A stretch of 64,000 nt of DNA, from the NCBI RefSeq assembly GCF_007565055.1, contig NC_044550.1, positions 88,378,174 through 88,442,173 of the forward strand, given 5' to 3'. Made by a program: the position numbers and the translations under genes. Of this stretch, positions 33,901-48,900 are shown one piece after another (positions within the stretch are counted from its first letter, which is position 1; each line of letters begins with the position of its first letter). This DNA is from Rhinopithecus roxellana (lineage: Eukaryota; Chordata; Mammalia; Primates; Cercopithecidae). The notes beneath the pieces are model-generated. The model saw only the letters and a program-made list of their open reading frames with translations. It ran no database searches and was not told where the DNA came from.

Positions 33901-36900
33901 CCAATGTGAAGATACTTCATTTCAAAGGGGCTAGTTAACAGAAAAGCAAAGTAAACAAAAATCTCTCTGTTTCCTTATCAGTACCTGAAATTATATAATT
34001 AGAATTCATAACTTGGCTTGGTCAATCAAGAAGTGTTTCCCTTCAATTAATATAAATACACCCCAGGAGGTCTTTTTTCCTTCAGCAAAGAGAATTCCAA
34101 GTATCAATGATCTTTAGAAATAATTTCATTAAGAGCAAATACATGTGAAAATGTTAAAAATTTATTTAAAAAATTAAAATGAAAATTTATTTATTACCCA
34201 CTTAATTTGAGTCTCTGAGGAGTGAAATGATTTAGTGAAGTTCATAAGTTAGAAGACAAAAGAGTTAGCTTTTAGATTTCCACCAGGATTTACATTATTA
34301 TACCTCACTTAGACCTCCGTATGATTGCTTGTCATATCTAATAGAGGGAGAGGAACAGACGAAACATCCATCCATCCTGCAGATCTTTATAGCCATGAGA
34401 GTATTTCTGTTCACCCAGCAGATTCCACTGAGTTTCTGTGGGGAAAGAGCCCAATTTGAGATATGTTGCAAATGTGCATGCCATAGGTTGTAGCAACTGA
34501 TAGCATATAGGGCATAGCAGAATGGGAGGGGGCCAATGATAACATAGAGATTTGATTACAGGTGATTAGGAGGGTGGTGGTATTGACACATGTGAGGAAA
34601 GGAAAAAGAACATGATTGAAAGGGAAAAGGATGGGTTCAGCTTGGCCCTTTCTGAGCATGAACATCCTGATGTTTCCACCATAGAAAACATCTGGTTGGA
34701 GATTTCTTCTTGAAGGTTTGGAGAATAATATTAAAACTCTAAAGTAGGTCCAGGTTAGAGCTGTAGCACTGGGAACATGCACCTTTAGCTGGTAGCTGAA
34801 ATCATGAAATTAGGTCAAGTACCCAAAGGACAATAAAGCAAGGGGACAAATATGTTCAAGGGAAAATCTTTAGGAGGTACCTTAATCCAGAAGGAATGAT
34901 GAAAAATAGCAGCTAGAGAAAGAGCTAAAGAGAGAAACAGGAGGAGAATCAAGTGATGAAGACATCATGGAATCCTAAAGAGATAACCTTTCAAGAAGAG
35001 ATTGTAGGACAGACCAAAAATATATATGCATATGGATTTGGCCCTCAGTGACCCTCAAAACATAAGAGAGTGAATGTGGAAATCCAGAAGACAAATCAGC
35101 AATCATGGAAGAGCAAATTCTGGGCCTGTTTTATGGCCAAAGACTTCTGCCAGTAATTGGCCCTAGTTCAAGTCTAAGAGGATGGTCACTGATAACTTAT
35201 CACTGACAGCTTCCATGAAGAGTCACAGAATAGAGAGCTATGCGAAGGGCGAGAAACCTCTGTACAATTAGGAGTTCAACATTTTTCTTTATAGACTTTT
35301 TCCCTAAGCCTAGTTCTTTTAGCAATCATAATCATAAATTTAATGCCAAAAATGTGGTTATCTTACTTCAAAAATAAGGAACTGTGCTTTACTAAATTTG
35401 TCCAAATCCCATCCACTTCAGTTGAAGTTAGAATAAAAACTAATTCTATTTATAAATGTATTTTCTATATTGGAAATGACATGTTTCTTCTGTATATTAC
35501 ATCTGCAGGGAACATTGCTGTTGTCCCAATTATCAAAACCATTGGATTAGGCCTTGGAATCTTAATCTGGGGATCATTTAATGCCTTAACTGGCTGGGCA
35601 AGCTCAAGGTAATTCAAGTCAAATTAGTTCAACTAAGATTTCCTGCACCCATATTCTATGTAAGGCAAGTGTTTACTGAGAGGAATAACATGTGATTCTT
35701 ATTCTCACAGAGTTTATAGCTGGTAAAACATACACATCAAATATGCCACCTTCTATTGCTATTTGCCCTAAATTCTTAATATTTAGAATATGTAGAAATT
35801 AAATATATTTACAGGCTTATGCCTGTAATGCTAGCACTTCGGGAGGCCGAGCCGGGCAGATCACAAGGTCAGGAGATTGAGACCATTCTGGCTAACACGG
35901 TGAAACCCCGTCTCTACTAAAAATACAAAAAATTAGCCGGACGTGGTGGCAGGCGCCTGTAGTCCCAGCTGCTGGGGAGGCTGAGGCAGAAGAATGGCAT
36001 GATCCCCGGAGGCGGAGCTTGCAGTGAGACGAGATCACGCCACTGCATTCCAGCCTGGGCAACAGAGCGAGACTCTGTCTCAAAATAAATAAATAAATAA
36101 ATAATAAATAATCTAGATATTTGATCAAGATATAGTGTAGCATTAAATCTGGCAAACAGAAGTAGAGAGAGAAAAAAGAAACTGATGTTTATTGTCCCTT
36201 TCTATTGTGTGACAATTTGCTGGACATGTGCTATGCATCATTATCATCTCACTTTCACAAATACATGAAGTAAGCACTATCTTAGAGTAGATACACAAAG
36301 AGGTTAAGTAACTTACTGTAGGTCACAGAACTATGAAGCTACAATTCAAACCCAGGTCTTCTAGTTCCAGAGCACATATTCTTCCCTCTAGAACAGGGTT
36401 GGCAAACCATGGCCTGGTTTCCCAGCCATTTCTATAAATAACGTTTTATCAGAACACAGCCAAACCCATCCATTTAAGGACTGTCTATGGCTGTTTTTCT
36501 ATTACAGTGGCAGAGTTGAGCAGCAAGGGAATAACTGACCCTCAAAGCCTAAATTATTTACGGTCTGGCCTTTGAGAAAAAGTTTGCCAGCCTCAGCTCT
36601 AGCGTTGTGCTGTCCAATAGAGTAGCCAGAAACCACAGGAGGCCATTTATATTTAAATTTAAATTAATTTAAATTGATAAAATTAAACCTCCAGTTTCTT
36701 GATTGCACTAGCCACATTTGGTGTGCTCAGTAGCTACATATGGGGAGAGGCTACTCTTTTGTGCAGTGAAGATAGAGAACAGTCCCATCATTACACAAAG
36801 TTCTATCAGACTGGTGCTGTTGGTCAGCATTAAGATTAACACTCAAATCAATTTTGGAAAAATGAGTAGAATGTAGGGTGTTATTCTCATCTTACCTTTT

Positions 36901-39900
36901 GGACTCCCTTTCCACTCAAAGCATTATAACCACCTCAAAACAACAAAACAAACCAACTTACTAACTTCCAATACATTCTCTCCCATCCTTTCCCCATTCC
37001 CCACCTCCTGCTATTTTCTTTTTCTTTTCCTTCTTTTCTCCTTTCCTCTTGCCCCTGGATGGTTCTCAGTGATTCTTGGTGATGATCACAGCAATGTCAA
37101 GGTAGGAAAAAAAAAAATCTGTGGTGATGACAGAGTAGGGATATTTAACCTAGAAGTTTTTAAAAAGTCTACTCCAAACACTATACAATATCGTATACAA
37201 TACAATATTGTAACCAATTAATTAACCTTCCATGAGTCAGGTGAACTATTTTTTCCTACTTCTTTTTTAGTCTTACTAAAGAGTCATTCACAAGTACTTT
37301 TATGTATACTAACTCATTTAATCTTTGTAACAAACTTATAAGGTAGGTACAATTATTATCCTATTTTAAACATGGGAAGCTGGGCACGTTGGCTAATGCC
37401 TGTAATCCCAGCACTTTGGGAGGATGAGGTGGGTGGATCACTTGATTTCAGGAGTTCAAGACCGGCAAAACCCTGCCTCTACTAAAAATACAAAAATTAG
37501 CCAGGCTTGGTGACAGGCACCTGTAGTCCCAGCTACTTGGGAGGCTGAGGTAGGAGAATAGATTGAATTCGGGAGGCAGAGGTTGCAATGAGCCAAGATC
37601 ATACCACTGTACTCCAGCCTGGGTGACAGAGCAAGCCTCCATCTCAAAAAAAAAAAAAAAAAAAAAATTGGAAATTGAGGCACAGTGAAAATCAGTAACT
37701 TACCCAAAGTCACAACTAATAAGTGAGTGAGCTAGGATTTGAACCCAGGAATCTGGCCCCGAGTCCATGCCCTTAAACATTATGGTGAAACATCTTAACA
37801 ATATTTAATTTGATGTGACTTTCTGGATTTTCAGGTTTGGCTGGTTTGGACTGGATGCAGAAGAAGTACCAAATCCGCTGCTCAATTACGTTGGAGCCGG
37901 GCTCTCAGTAGTAAGGTACACAGTCATTTCTAGTGATTTTGCTGTTCTTAAAAACATGGAGAGTGCTTTTTTAAGGATCCTGATATGTTTACATTTTTAA
38001 ACCTACATTTCATAAAATCCACACGCTTGTTCCTCAGATTCTTCATTTACAATGACTGGTTTTAGAGGATAAAAAGTACCAGATTTGGGGGGCAGGAGCC
38101 CCAGCTTTAGCTCTCCAAAACTCTGAGAACCTGGAAAATCATTTAACTGCTCTTAAGCTTAGTTTTATCATCTATAACATGTAGAAAATCATCACACATA
38201 GCTTATCAATGAAAATCAAATATTTTGCAAACTAAAACATGCTATTGCAAAAAAGCGTTCTGCTGGCTTCCTGATGCCCCTGGAGTAGTCACTGATTCTC
38301 TCTTTTATGTACGACTCACTTCCTGTCTCACCTAGTTTCCACTTCCCTGTCTCCTCACTCACTCTTCTCAACCTAGCTAGACAGCTTTCACCTGTGAGAA
38401 CACATACTCTTTTGAATGCCCATGTTTGGTTGCATCTGTGTCTAGCTGTATGCACTCTATGAATAAGGGGGAAAATGTCTTTGAATCTCTATATGGCAGT
38501 GTTCAGTCCATAAAACTTAATAGGAACTGGGTCACCTTAAATTTAGTCTTCTTTCCCCTCTGGATTCCATTTATATTCCCTGCCAGTTATTCGCATAATG
38601 GATAGTACTGCCTAGAAAGATTTTAGTACTTTTTTTATTCTTCAGGGAAAGAACAGTATATTTGCCTTCCTTCAGCAATGATGGCTTTTCCCCAGCCGCA
38701 TTCAGGAACAATCTCTTTGTCATTGAAATGTTGCCTTAGAGAGTAGTCCCAGGCGAATTGGAGAAAAAAAATAACATAAATTATTCTAAAATAGCAGATT
38801 CCTGACTTTTTTTGGTTAGAGGCAATTTTATGTATTTTGTACAATTTGCACAGAATTCTAACTCTGAATAGCTCTCTCAAAAACAATTTCTTTACACACG
38901 AAAACTGTAACATAGCATGGCTTAGTTTTGATTTAATGACAATTTAAGGCCAGTTTACCCAGGCTATCAGGCATTGTTTTCCTCCACACTTCTTCTTTAT
39001 TTAGAAAAATACGTTCTCTAAAATTGCAAATCAATTATTCATGTTCTACCACTTCCACCTATGTGGCCATGGGCAAATAACTTCAGTTCTCCAAGCTTTG
39101 GTTTCTCCATTTGTAAAGAGGGATGATAATAGCCACCAACTTAATAAAGTATTTTGAGGGTTAAATGAAATAAAATATGTTTAGTGCTTCATATAGTGCT
39201 GATTACATGGTTAATGCTCTACATATTAGTTGCCATTACAATTATTTTATTAATAACATTTATGTTCAATTACTGTTTCCCTGTTGGGTATTTGTTGCCC
39301 AGCTTTATGTTCCACTAGGCAGTGCCCCTGAGGAACCCTGTAGCTCAATTTGAACTTGGTCTGTAGCAAGGAAATTCAAGAACTCTTCCTGTAGTGCATC
39401 TAGGCTCCCTTCTATGTTTCTCTGCTAAGAGGAGTTTCTGGAATATGTCATTTCATTATTTTAACTCGGTTAAATCTGTTTGTTCTGAAGGGTATTCACT
39501 GAATAAACTTGGAGCTTCATGGTCCATGTAAAGACACTTGAAATATGGTTGCATCCGTTTAGGATATTGCTTTTCTTTTTAAAATTAAAATTATTGCTTC
39601 TATCCCCTGTATAGTCTAATTTTTTTGTTTTGTTTTGTTTTGTTTTTTAGAGATGGAGTCTTGCTCTGTCACTCAGGCTGGAGTGCAGTGGCGCGATCTA
39701 GGCTCACTGCAAGCTCCGCCTCCCAAGTAGCTGGGACTACAGGCACCCGCTACCACGCTGGGCTAATTTGTTGTATTTTTAGTAGAGACGGGGTTTCACC
39801 GTGTTAGCCAGGATGGTCTCGATCTCCTGACCTGGTGATCAGCCCGTCTTGGCTTCCCAAAGTGCTGGGATTACAGGCGTGAGCCATTGCGCCTGGCCAG

Positions 39901-42900
39901 TCTAATTTTTAAAGGTTGGTTAATTTCTAGCCTTCCATTTTCTTTATGTGATATACAAAGTGTCTGTCAGTCTGTATACCAAAACCACTCCAGGTATTTT
40001 AAATAGGAGAGGATTTAACACAGGGAACTGTTTACAAGACCCAATTAAATAAGAAGAAGAAAGGCGGTGTCACCCAAAACCCTGAAGCCCACACAATACT
40101 GCTGAATTGCCTCTGCCTGACCGACTGCTTCTGCTGAAACTACTGGAGGCACCACCAAAACATAATGTCTTCTCCCATCTTCTCAAATGATGCAAGTGCC
40201 TCCCACTGGCAGAATCTAGCTGCCAATAAAGTTTGGGAAATGTAATTTTCAGTCTTCCATGCTCCATGGTTCAGGAGAGAGTGTGTAAGGATGAGAGCAA
40301 AGCTGATACCAAGAAACAATATATTCAGGACACTCCGTTAAACATTTGCTTCCTTGAAGATCCAGGAGCCAGAGGTCTATAACAAGACCGATGTCCTTTT
40401 CAATTCAAATAATAATAATATGATTTGGATTATCTTTAAGGATCTGCTCTCCATTCTTTTGTCTTCTCATTTTACGTGCCTTCCCTGGAGGGTTATGTTT
40501 ACTCCACAGCTTCATCTATTATTTTACAATGTGAGGAAACCCAAATCATTGTTTCTAGCTGTCACCTTTCCTCAAGCCACAGCCCTTCTTTTTATTATTA
40601 TTATTATTATTATACTTTAAGTTCTAGGGTACATGTGCATAACATGCAGGTTTGTTACATATGTATACTTGTGCCATGTTGGTGTACTGCACCCATCAAC
40701 TCGTCAGCACCCATCAACTCGTCATTTACATCAGGTATAACTCCCAATGCAATCCCTCCCCCTCCCACCTCCCCATAATAGGCCCCGGTGTGTGATGTTC
40801 CCCTTCCCGAGTCCAAGTGATCTCATTGTTCAGTTCCTACCCATGAGTGAGAACATGCAGTGTTTGGTTTTCTGTTCTTGTGATAGTTTGCTGAGAATGA
40901 TGGTTTCCAGCTTCATCCATGTCCCTACAAAGGACGCAAACTCATCCTTTTTTATGGCTGCATAGTATTCCATGGTGTATATGTGCCACATTTTCTTAAT
41001 CCAGTCTGTCACTGGTAGACATTTGGGTTGATTCCAAGTCTTTGCTATTGTGAATAGTGTCGCAATGAACATACGTGTGCATGTGTCTTTATAGCAGCAT
41101 GATTTATAATCCTTTGGGTATATATCCAGTAATGAGATGGCTGGGTCATATGGTACGTCTAGTTCTAGATCCTTGAGGAATCGCCATACTCTTTTCCATA
41201 ATTGTTGAACTAGTTTACAATCCCACCAACAGTGTAAAAGTGTTCCTATTTCTCCACATCCTCTCCAGCACTTGTTGTTTCCTGACTTTTTAATGATTGC
41301 CATTCTAACTGGTGTGAGATGGTATCTCATTGTGGTTTTGATTTACATTTCTCTGATGGCCAGTGATGATGAGCATTTTTTCATGTGTCTGTTGGCTGTA
41401 TGCATGTCTTCTTTTGAGAAATGTCTGTTCATATCCTTTGCCCACTTTTTGATGGGGTTGTTTGTTTTTTTCTTGTAAATTTGTTTGAGTTCTTTGTAGG
41501 TTCTGGATATTAGCCCTTTGTCAGATGAGTAGATTGCAAAAATTTTCTCCCATTCTGTAGGTTGCCTGTTCACTCTGATGGTAGCTTCTTTTGCTGTGCA
41601 GAAGCTCTTTAGTTTAATTAGATCCCCATTAGTCAATTTTGGCTTTTGTTGCCATTGCTTTTGGTGTTTTAGACATAAGTAGAAAACTGAAACTGGATCC
41701 TTTCCTTACTCCTTATACGAAAATTAATTCAAGATGGATTAGAGACTTAAATGTTAGACCTAATACCATAAAAACCCTAGAAGAAAACCTAGGTAATACC
41801 ATTCAGGACATAGGCATGGGCAAGGACTTCACGTCTAAAACACAGCCCTTATTTCTAACTATGGACCAAGCTACACATCTCTGCACATGCTCCACAGGTA
41901 CCTCCTTTCAGTCTTATCTGAGATAACACACAGAAGGGAACGATGCTGGTCAGCACTTCGCAAACACTAAACCATTTGTTCCTTTCTCTTTGCCTTCAAC
42001 ATTTCCCAATCAGAATTACTTTTCTTACTGGACCCTTCCCTGCAAACTGGTTCCTCTTCCTGAGTTCTCTCTCTCCATAGAAGGCCACAATTAAATTAAA
42101 TTCAAATTAAAAACCTGTCATCTTTAATTTTTTCCCTTTATATGTTATATCTAATCCTTTAAAAAAAAATTGAATGTTTCACAAGTTCTTCCTCTGCTTT
42201 CCCTCGGTCCCATCCTACCTACCCACTTGTATACATATGGTTGTAAAAAATCTCACATCTGGTTTCCCTGGTTCCATTCTTTCCTTTTGCCAGTATGGAT
42301 AGCTTATATCTGCCCTACATCAGGGCATGTCACTGTCCTGTTTAAAAACCTTAAAACCTTTGAATGTTTCCCCACTGAATTCAGAATAAACCTGTCTCCT
42401 TAATCTGGCTTGTCCCTTACAGTGCATCTATCCAGTCAGTGTTTCTAAACATGTTTCACCTTTCTTCCTGTATTATGCATTCATTGACCCAGGATTACAC
42501 CATACTCCAGACATTTCCCTCAGCCCTGAAGGCCTTTTTCTCAACCTCCTTGGCCATCATTTAATATCATTTGAGATTGTTCCATCCCATGTGATGTTTT
42601 CTTGATTTTCTTCTCTCTAGTTAGAATCTTCCCCTAAACTACCAAAACTTTTTATGCTTCTTCCATTATTGAAACTATCAGAGTCTACTTTGTATTATTT
42701 ATACAGTCTTCTTTATTCCTGAACTGTGATTTCCTGAAGGACAAGCCCCATTATTTTCTATATACACCATTCCTCCCACCATCACCATCAAAGTTTTGTA
42801 TATAGTGTTTTACACATAACTGATGCTTAGTAAATGTTTGTTGACTTCAATTGTCAGTGTAAATGCACATGCACACACACAATTTTTACTAAGTGTGTGA

Positions 42901-45900
42901 TGTATGGGATTGCAAATCTAGGCAAACTGGAAAGCTTGAAAATGTAAAGAAGAATCCTTGGGTAAAACATCAAGTTTCCTTTTAAGTTACCTATGCCTTT
43001 GACAGCATTCATAGACTTTATCATGGAACTTTGTATCTGATGTACTGCACCAAGTTATTTTGAGTCTGTAGCCCAAAAGACTTAAATTTATTTTGTGATT
43101 TATTCGGTTTTATGTTTATATACATAAAATAAATTTCATTACCTTCTCGTTACTAACTGCCACCCACTCCCTTGATCTAACTCACTGGGACTCTTCTTTC
43201 TGATTTACCTATTCTTATGATTAGCATTAGTTGCACTGGCTCAAAATCATTGTGTAGTCCTGATTTCTTTTTCATGCTCAGTATCTCCTCACCCATCCAT
43301 TTGGTAATTAAGGCTTTCTCTTTACTAACATGTTTTCAGATTTTATTTTGTGCCAAAAATACACTGAGAATTGTGTATGCATTCTCATTTCATTTTCATC
43401 ACAGCTCTGTGATGAGTGTATATCCCCATTTTTTAGATGAAAACTGTCAAGTCTTAGAGAGTGATTTGTTGGAGGGTTGTACACTTGTTTGAAATAAAAT
43501 AATCAAGAGCCTTGTGTATAGTGTCCTTTTATTTATTTATTCATTTATTTTTTATTTTTTTACTTTAAGTTCCAAGATACATGTGCAGAACGTGCAGGAT
43601 TGTTACATAGGTACACGTGTACCATGGTGGTTTGCTGCACCTATTGACCCATCCTTTAAGTTCCCTCCCCTTGCCTGCCACCCAGCAACAGGCTGTGGTG
43701 TGTGTTGTTCCCCTCCCTGTGTCCATGTGTTCTCACTGTTTAATTCCAACATATGAGTGAGAACATGCAGTGTTTGGTTTTCTGTTCCCATGTTACTTTG
43801 CTGAGGATGATGGCTTCCAGCCTCATCCATGTCTCTGCAAAGGACATGACCTCATTCCTCTTTATGACTGCAAAGTATTCCATGGTATATATGTACCACA
43901 CTTTCTTTATCCAGTCTATCACTGATGGGCATTTGGGTTGGTTTCATGACTTTGCTATTGTAAATAGTGCTGCGATAAGCATACATGTGCATGTGTCTTT
44001 ATAGCAGAATGATTTATATTCCTTTGGGTATATACCCAGTAATGGGATGGCTGGGTCAAATGGTATTTCTGGTTCTAGATCCTTGAGGAATCACCATACT
44101 CTCTTCCACAATGGTTGAACTAATTTATATTCCCACCAACAGTGTAAAAGCATTCCTATTTCTCCACAGCTTCGCCAGCATCTATTGTTTCTGTTTTTTT
44201 TTAATAATCACCATTCTGACTGGCCTGAGATGGTATCTCATTGTAGTTTTGATTTGCATTTCTCTAATGATCAGTGATGTTGAGCTTTCTTCATGTTTGT
44301 TGGTCATGCAAATGTCTTCTTTGGGGAAGTCTCTGTTCATATCCTTTGCCCACTTTTTGATGAAGTTATTTGTTTTTCTCTTGTAAATTTGTTTAAGTTC
44401 CTTGTAAATTCTGGATATTAAACCTTTGTTAGACAGGCAGATTGCAAAAAATTTCTCCCATTCTGTAGGTCGCCTGTTCACTCTGATGATAGTTTCTTTT
44501 GCTGTGCAGAAACCCTTTAGTTTAATTAGATCCCATTTGTCAATTTTGGCTTTTGTTGCAATTGCTTTTGGCATCTTCGTCAAGAAGTCTTTGCCCATGC
44601 CTATGTTCTGAATGGTATTTCCTAGATTTTCTTTTAGGGTTTTTATGGTTTTGGATTTTACATTTAACTCTTTAATCCATCTCGAGTTAATTTTTGTATC
44701 AGGTATGAGGAAGGGGTCTAGTTTCCATTTTCTGCACATGGCTAGCCAGTTTTCCTGGCACCATTTATTGAATAGAAGATCCATTCCCCATTGCTTGTTT
44801 TTGTCAGGTTTGTCAAAGATCAGGTGGTTGTAGATGTGTGGTGTTGTTTCTGTGTTCTCTGTTCTGTTCCATTGGTCTATATGTCTGTTTTGGTACCAGT
44901 ACCATGCTGTTTTGGTTACTGTAGCTTTGTAGTATAGTTTGAAGTCAGGTAGCATGATGCCTCTAGCTTTGTTCTTTTTGCTTAGGATTGTCTTGGCTAT
45001 ACGGACTCTTCTTTGATTCCATATGAAATTTAAAGTAGTTTTTTTTCTAATTCTGTGAAGAATGTCAATGGTAGTTTGATGGGAATAGCGTTGAATCTAT
45101 AAATTACTTTGGGCAGTATGGACATTTTCATGATATCAATTCTTCCTGTCCGTGAGGATGGAATGTTTTTCCATTTGTTTGTGTCCTCTCTTATTTCCTT
45201 AAGCAGGGGTTTGCAGTTCTCCTTGAAGAGGTCCTTCACATCCCTTGTTAGCTGTATTCCCTTGTATTTTATTCTCTTTATAGCAATTGTTAATGGGAGT
45301 TCATTCATGATTTGGCTCCCTGCTTGTCTATTGTTGATGTAAAGGAGTGTTTGTGATTTTTGCACATTGATTTTTGTATCCTGAGACTTTGCTGAAGTTA
45401 CTTATCAGCTTAAGGGGTTTTGGGGCTGAGATGGTGGCATTTTCTAAATATAAAGTCATGTCATCTGGAAACAGAGACAATCTGATTTCCTCTCTTCCTA
45501 TTTGAATACCCTTTATTTCTCTCTCGCCTGATTGCCCTGGCTGGAACTTCCAATACTATGTTGAATAGGAGTGATGAGAGAGGGCATCCTTGTCTTGTTC
45601 AAAGAAATCCTTCTTAGTTTTCAAAGGGAATGCTTCCAGCTTTTGCCCATTCAATATGATATGGGCTGTGGGTTTGTCATAAATAGCTCTTATTATTTTG
45701 AGATATGTTCCATCAATACCTAGTCTATTGAAAGTTTTTAACATGAAGGAATGTTGAATTTTATCAAAGGTCTTTTCTGCATCTATTGACATAATCATGT
45801 GGTTTTTGTCTTAGGTTCTGTTTATGTGATGGATGATGTATATTGATTTGCATATGTGGAACCAGCCTTGCATTCCAGGGATGAAGCTGACTTGATCATG

Positions 45901-48900
45901 GTGCATAAGTTTTTTGATGTGCTGTTGGATTCAGTTTGCCAGTATTCAGATTCATTTTGCCAGTACTGAGGATTAGGATTTTCACATCAATGTTCATTAG
46001 GGATATTGGCCTGAAGTTTTCTCTTTTCACTGTGTCTCTGCCTGGTTTTAGTATCACAATGATGCCGGCTTCATAAAATGAGTGAATGAAGAGTTCTTCC
46101 TTTTCAATTGTTTGGACTAGTTTCAGAAGTATTGGTAGCAGCTCCTCTTTGTACCTCTAGTAGAATTTGGCTGTGAATCCATCTGGTCCTGGGATTTTTT
46201 TTTTTGTTTTTTTTTGTTTTTTTTTTTTTTTTGGTTGTAGGCTATTAATTACTGCCTCAATTTCAGAACTTGGTATTGGTTTATTCAGGGATTCAACTTC
46301 TTCCTGGTTTAGTCTTGGGAGGGTGTATGAGTCCAATAATTTATCAATTTCTTCTAGATTTTCTAGTTTATTTGCATAGAAGTGGGGTTTTTTGTTTGTT
46401 TTGTTTTGTTCTGAGATGGAGTCTCACTCTGTTGCCCAGGTTGGAGTGCAGTGGTGCAATCTCAGCTCACTGCAACCTCTGCCTCCTGGGTTAAATGATT
46501 CTCCTGCCTCAGCCTCCTGAGTAGCTGGGATTACAGGTACCTGCAACCATGCCTGGCTAACTTTTGTATTTTTAGCAGCGATGGGGTTTCACCATGTTGG
46601 CCAGGCTGGTCTCAAACTCCTGACCTCAAGTAATCCACCCTCCTTAGCGCCCCCTCAAAGTGCAGGGATTACAGGTGTGAGCGACTGCACCCAGCCTGCA
46701 CAGAAGTGTTTATAGTATTCTCTGATGGTAGTTTGTATTTCTGTGGGGTCAATGGTGATATCCCCTTTATCATTTTTTATTGTGTCTGTTTGATTCTTCT
46801 CTCTTTTCTCCTTCGTTAGTCTAGCTGGCAGTCTATATATTTTGTTAATTTTTTCAAAAAAACAGCTCCTGGATTCATTGATTCTTGGGGGGGTTTGTGT
46901 GCGCGCGTGTGTGTGTGTGTGTGTCTATCTCCTTCAGTTCTGCTCTGATTGTAGTTATTTCTTGTCTTCTGCTAGCTTTTGGATTAGTTTGCTCTTGCCT
47001 CTGTTGCTATTTTAATTGTGATGTTAGGGTGTCAATTGGAGATCTTTTAGTTTTCTGATGTGGGCATTTAGTACTATAAATTTTCCTCTTAACACTGCTT
47101 TAGCTGTGTCCCAGAAATTCTGGTACATTGTCTCTTTGTCCTTATTGGTTTCTAAGAACTTCTTTATTTCTGCCTTAATTTCGTTTTTTACCCAGGAGTC
47201 ATTCAGGAGCAGGTCGTTCAATTTCCATGTAATCTTGTAGTTTTTAGTGAATTTCTTAATCCTGAGTTCTAATTGATTGCACTGTGGTCTAAGAGACTGT
47301 CTGTGATTTCACTTATTTTGCATTTGCTGAGGAGTGTTTTACTTCCAATTATGTGATCAATTTTAGAATAAATGCTATGTGGCACTGAGAAGAATGTATA
47401 TTCTGTTGATTTAGGGTAGAGAGTTCTGCAAATGTCCATTAAATCCACTTGATCCAGAACTGGGTTCAAGTCCTGAATATCCCTGTTAATATCCTGTTAA
47501 TTTTCTGTCTTATTGATCTGTCTAATATCAACAGTGGGGTGTTAACGCCTCCCATTATTATTGTGTGGGAGTCTAAGTCTCTTTGTAGGTCTCTAAGAAA
47601 TTGTTTTATGAATCTGGGTGCTCCTGTATTAGGTGAATATATATTTAGAATAGTTAGCTCTTCTTGTTGAATTGTTCCCTTTACCATTATGTAATCCCCT
47701 TCATCTTTTTTTATCTTTGTTGGCTTAAAGTCTGTTTTGTCAGAGACAAGGATTGCAATCCCTGCTGTTTTTTGCTTTCCATTTGCTTGGTAAATTTTCC
47801 TCCATCCCTTTATTTTAAGTCTATGTGTGTCTTTGCATGTGAAATGGGTCTCCTGAATACACACTGATAGGTCTTGACTCTATCCAATTTGCCAGTCTGT
47901 GTCTTTTATTTGGGGCATTTATCCCATTTACATTTAAGGTTAATATTGTTATGTGTGAATTTGATCCTGTCATCCTGATGCTATCTGGTTATTTTGCACA
48001 CTTGTTGATGCAGTTTCTTCATAGTGTCATTGATCTTTATATTTTGGTGTGTTTTTGCAGTGGCTGGTACCAGTTTTTCTTTTCCATATATAGTGCTTCT
48101 TTCAGGAGCTCTTGCAAAGCAGGCCTGGTGGTAACGAAATCTCTCAGCATTTGCTTGTCTAGAAAGGATTTTATTTCTCCTTCACTTTGAAGTTTCATTT
48201 GGCTGGATATGCAGTTCTGGATTGAAAATACTTTTCTTTAAGAATATTGAATATTGGCTCCCAATCTCTTCTGGCTTATGGAGTTTCTTCTGAGAGATCT
48301 GCTGTTACTCAGATGGGCTTCCCTTTGTAGGTGACCTGGCCTTTCTCTTAGCTGAGCTCCCCTTAACATTTTTTCCTTCATTTTGACCTTGGAGAATCTG
48401 ATGATTATGTGTTTTGGGGTTGATTTCTCATGGAGTATCTTAGTGGTGTGCTCTGTATTTCCTAAATTTGCATGTTGGCCTGTCTTGCTGGGTTAGGGAA
48501 GTTCTCCTGGATAAAATCCTGCAGTGTGTTTTCCAGCTCATTTCCATTCTCCCCATCTCTTTCAGGTACTCCAATCAATCATAGGCTCAGTCTTTTTACA
48601 TAGTGTTATATTTCTTAGAGACTTTATTCGTTCTTTCTTCCTCTAATCTTGTCTGCATGCTTTATTTCAGCAAGGTGGTCTTCAAACTCTGCTATCCTTT
48701 CTTTTGCTTGTTTGATTTGGCTACTGATACTTATGTATGATTCACGAAGTTCTCATGCAATGTTTTTCAGCTCTATCGGGTCATTTATGTTTCTCTCTAA
48801 ACTGGTTATTCTTCTTAGCAGCTCCCCTAACCTTTTATCAAGGTTCTTGGCTTCTTTGTATTGGATTAGAACATGCTCCTTTAGCTTAGCAGAGTTTTTT

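Larger units (their letters stand above)
35609..37834 (+). other. TMEM144: TMEM144 intron 4
   Basis: GT-AG intron of 2226 bp with two plus-strand Alus, two old DNA transposon fragments and MIR sequence, listed separately. Confidence 0.8.
43740..47973 (-). pseudogene. L1 ORF2 remnant (endonuclease and reverse transcriptase)
   Basis: Frames lie in succession on the minus strand: 47466-47864 (endonuclease, starting CIQETHFTCKDTHRL), 47269-47469, 47024-47221, 45556-45798 (reverse transcriptase palm), 45030-45365, 44182-44955 and 43740-43922 (C terminus, ending KTKHCMFSLICWN). The expected ATG is at 47971-47973. The Alu at 46385-46696, frameshifts and stops break it. It is a dead retrotransposon gene with no cellular role that I can infer. 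Confidence 0.9.

Noticed and set aside
34411..34782. 123-codon minus-strand frame in TMEM144 intron 3
   Set aside because: No domain, no promoter or splice evidence, and it is antisense within an intron.
44182..44955. 257-codon minus-strand frame, longest in the window
   Set aside because: It is the C-terminal part of L1 ORF2 in a dead element, not a host gene.
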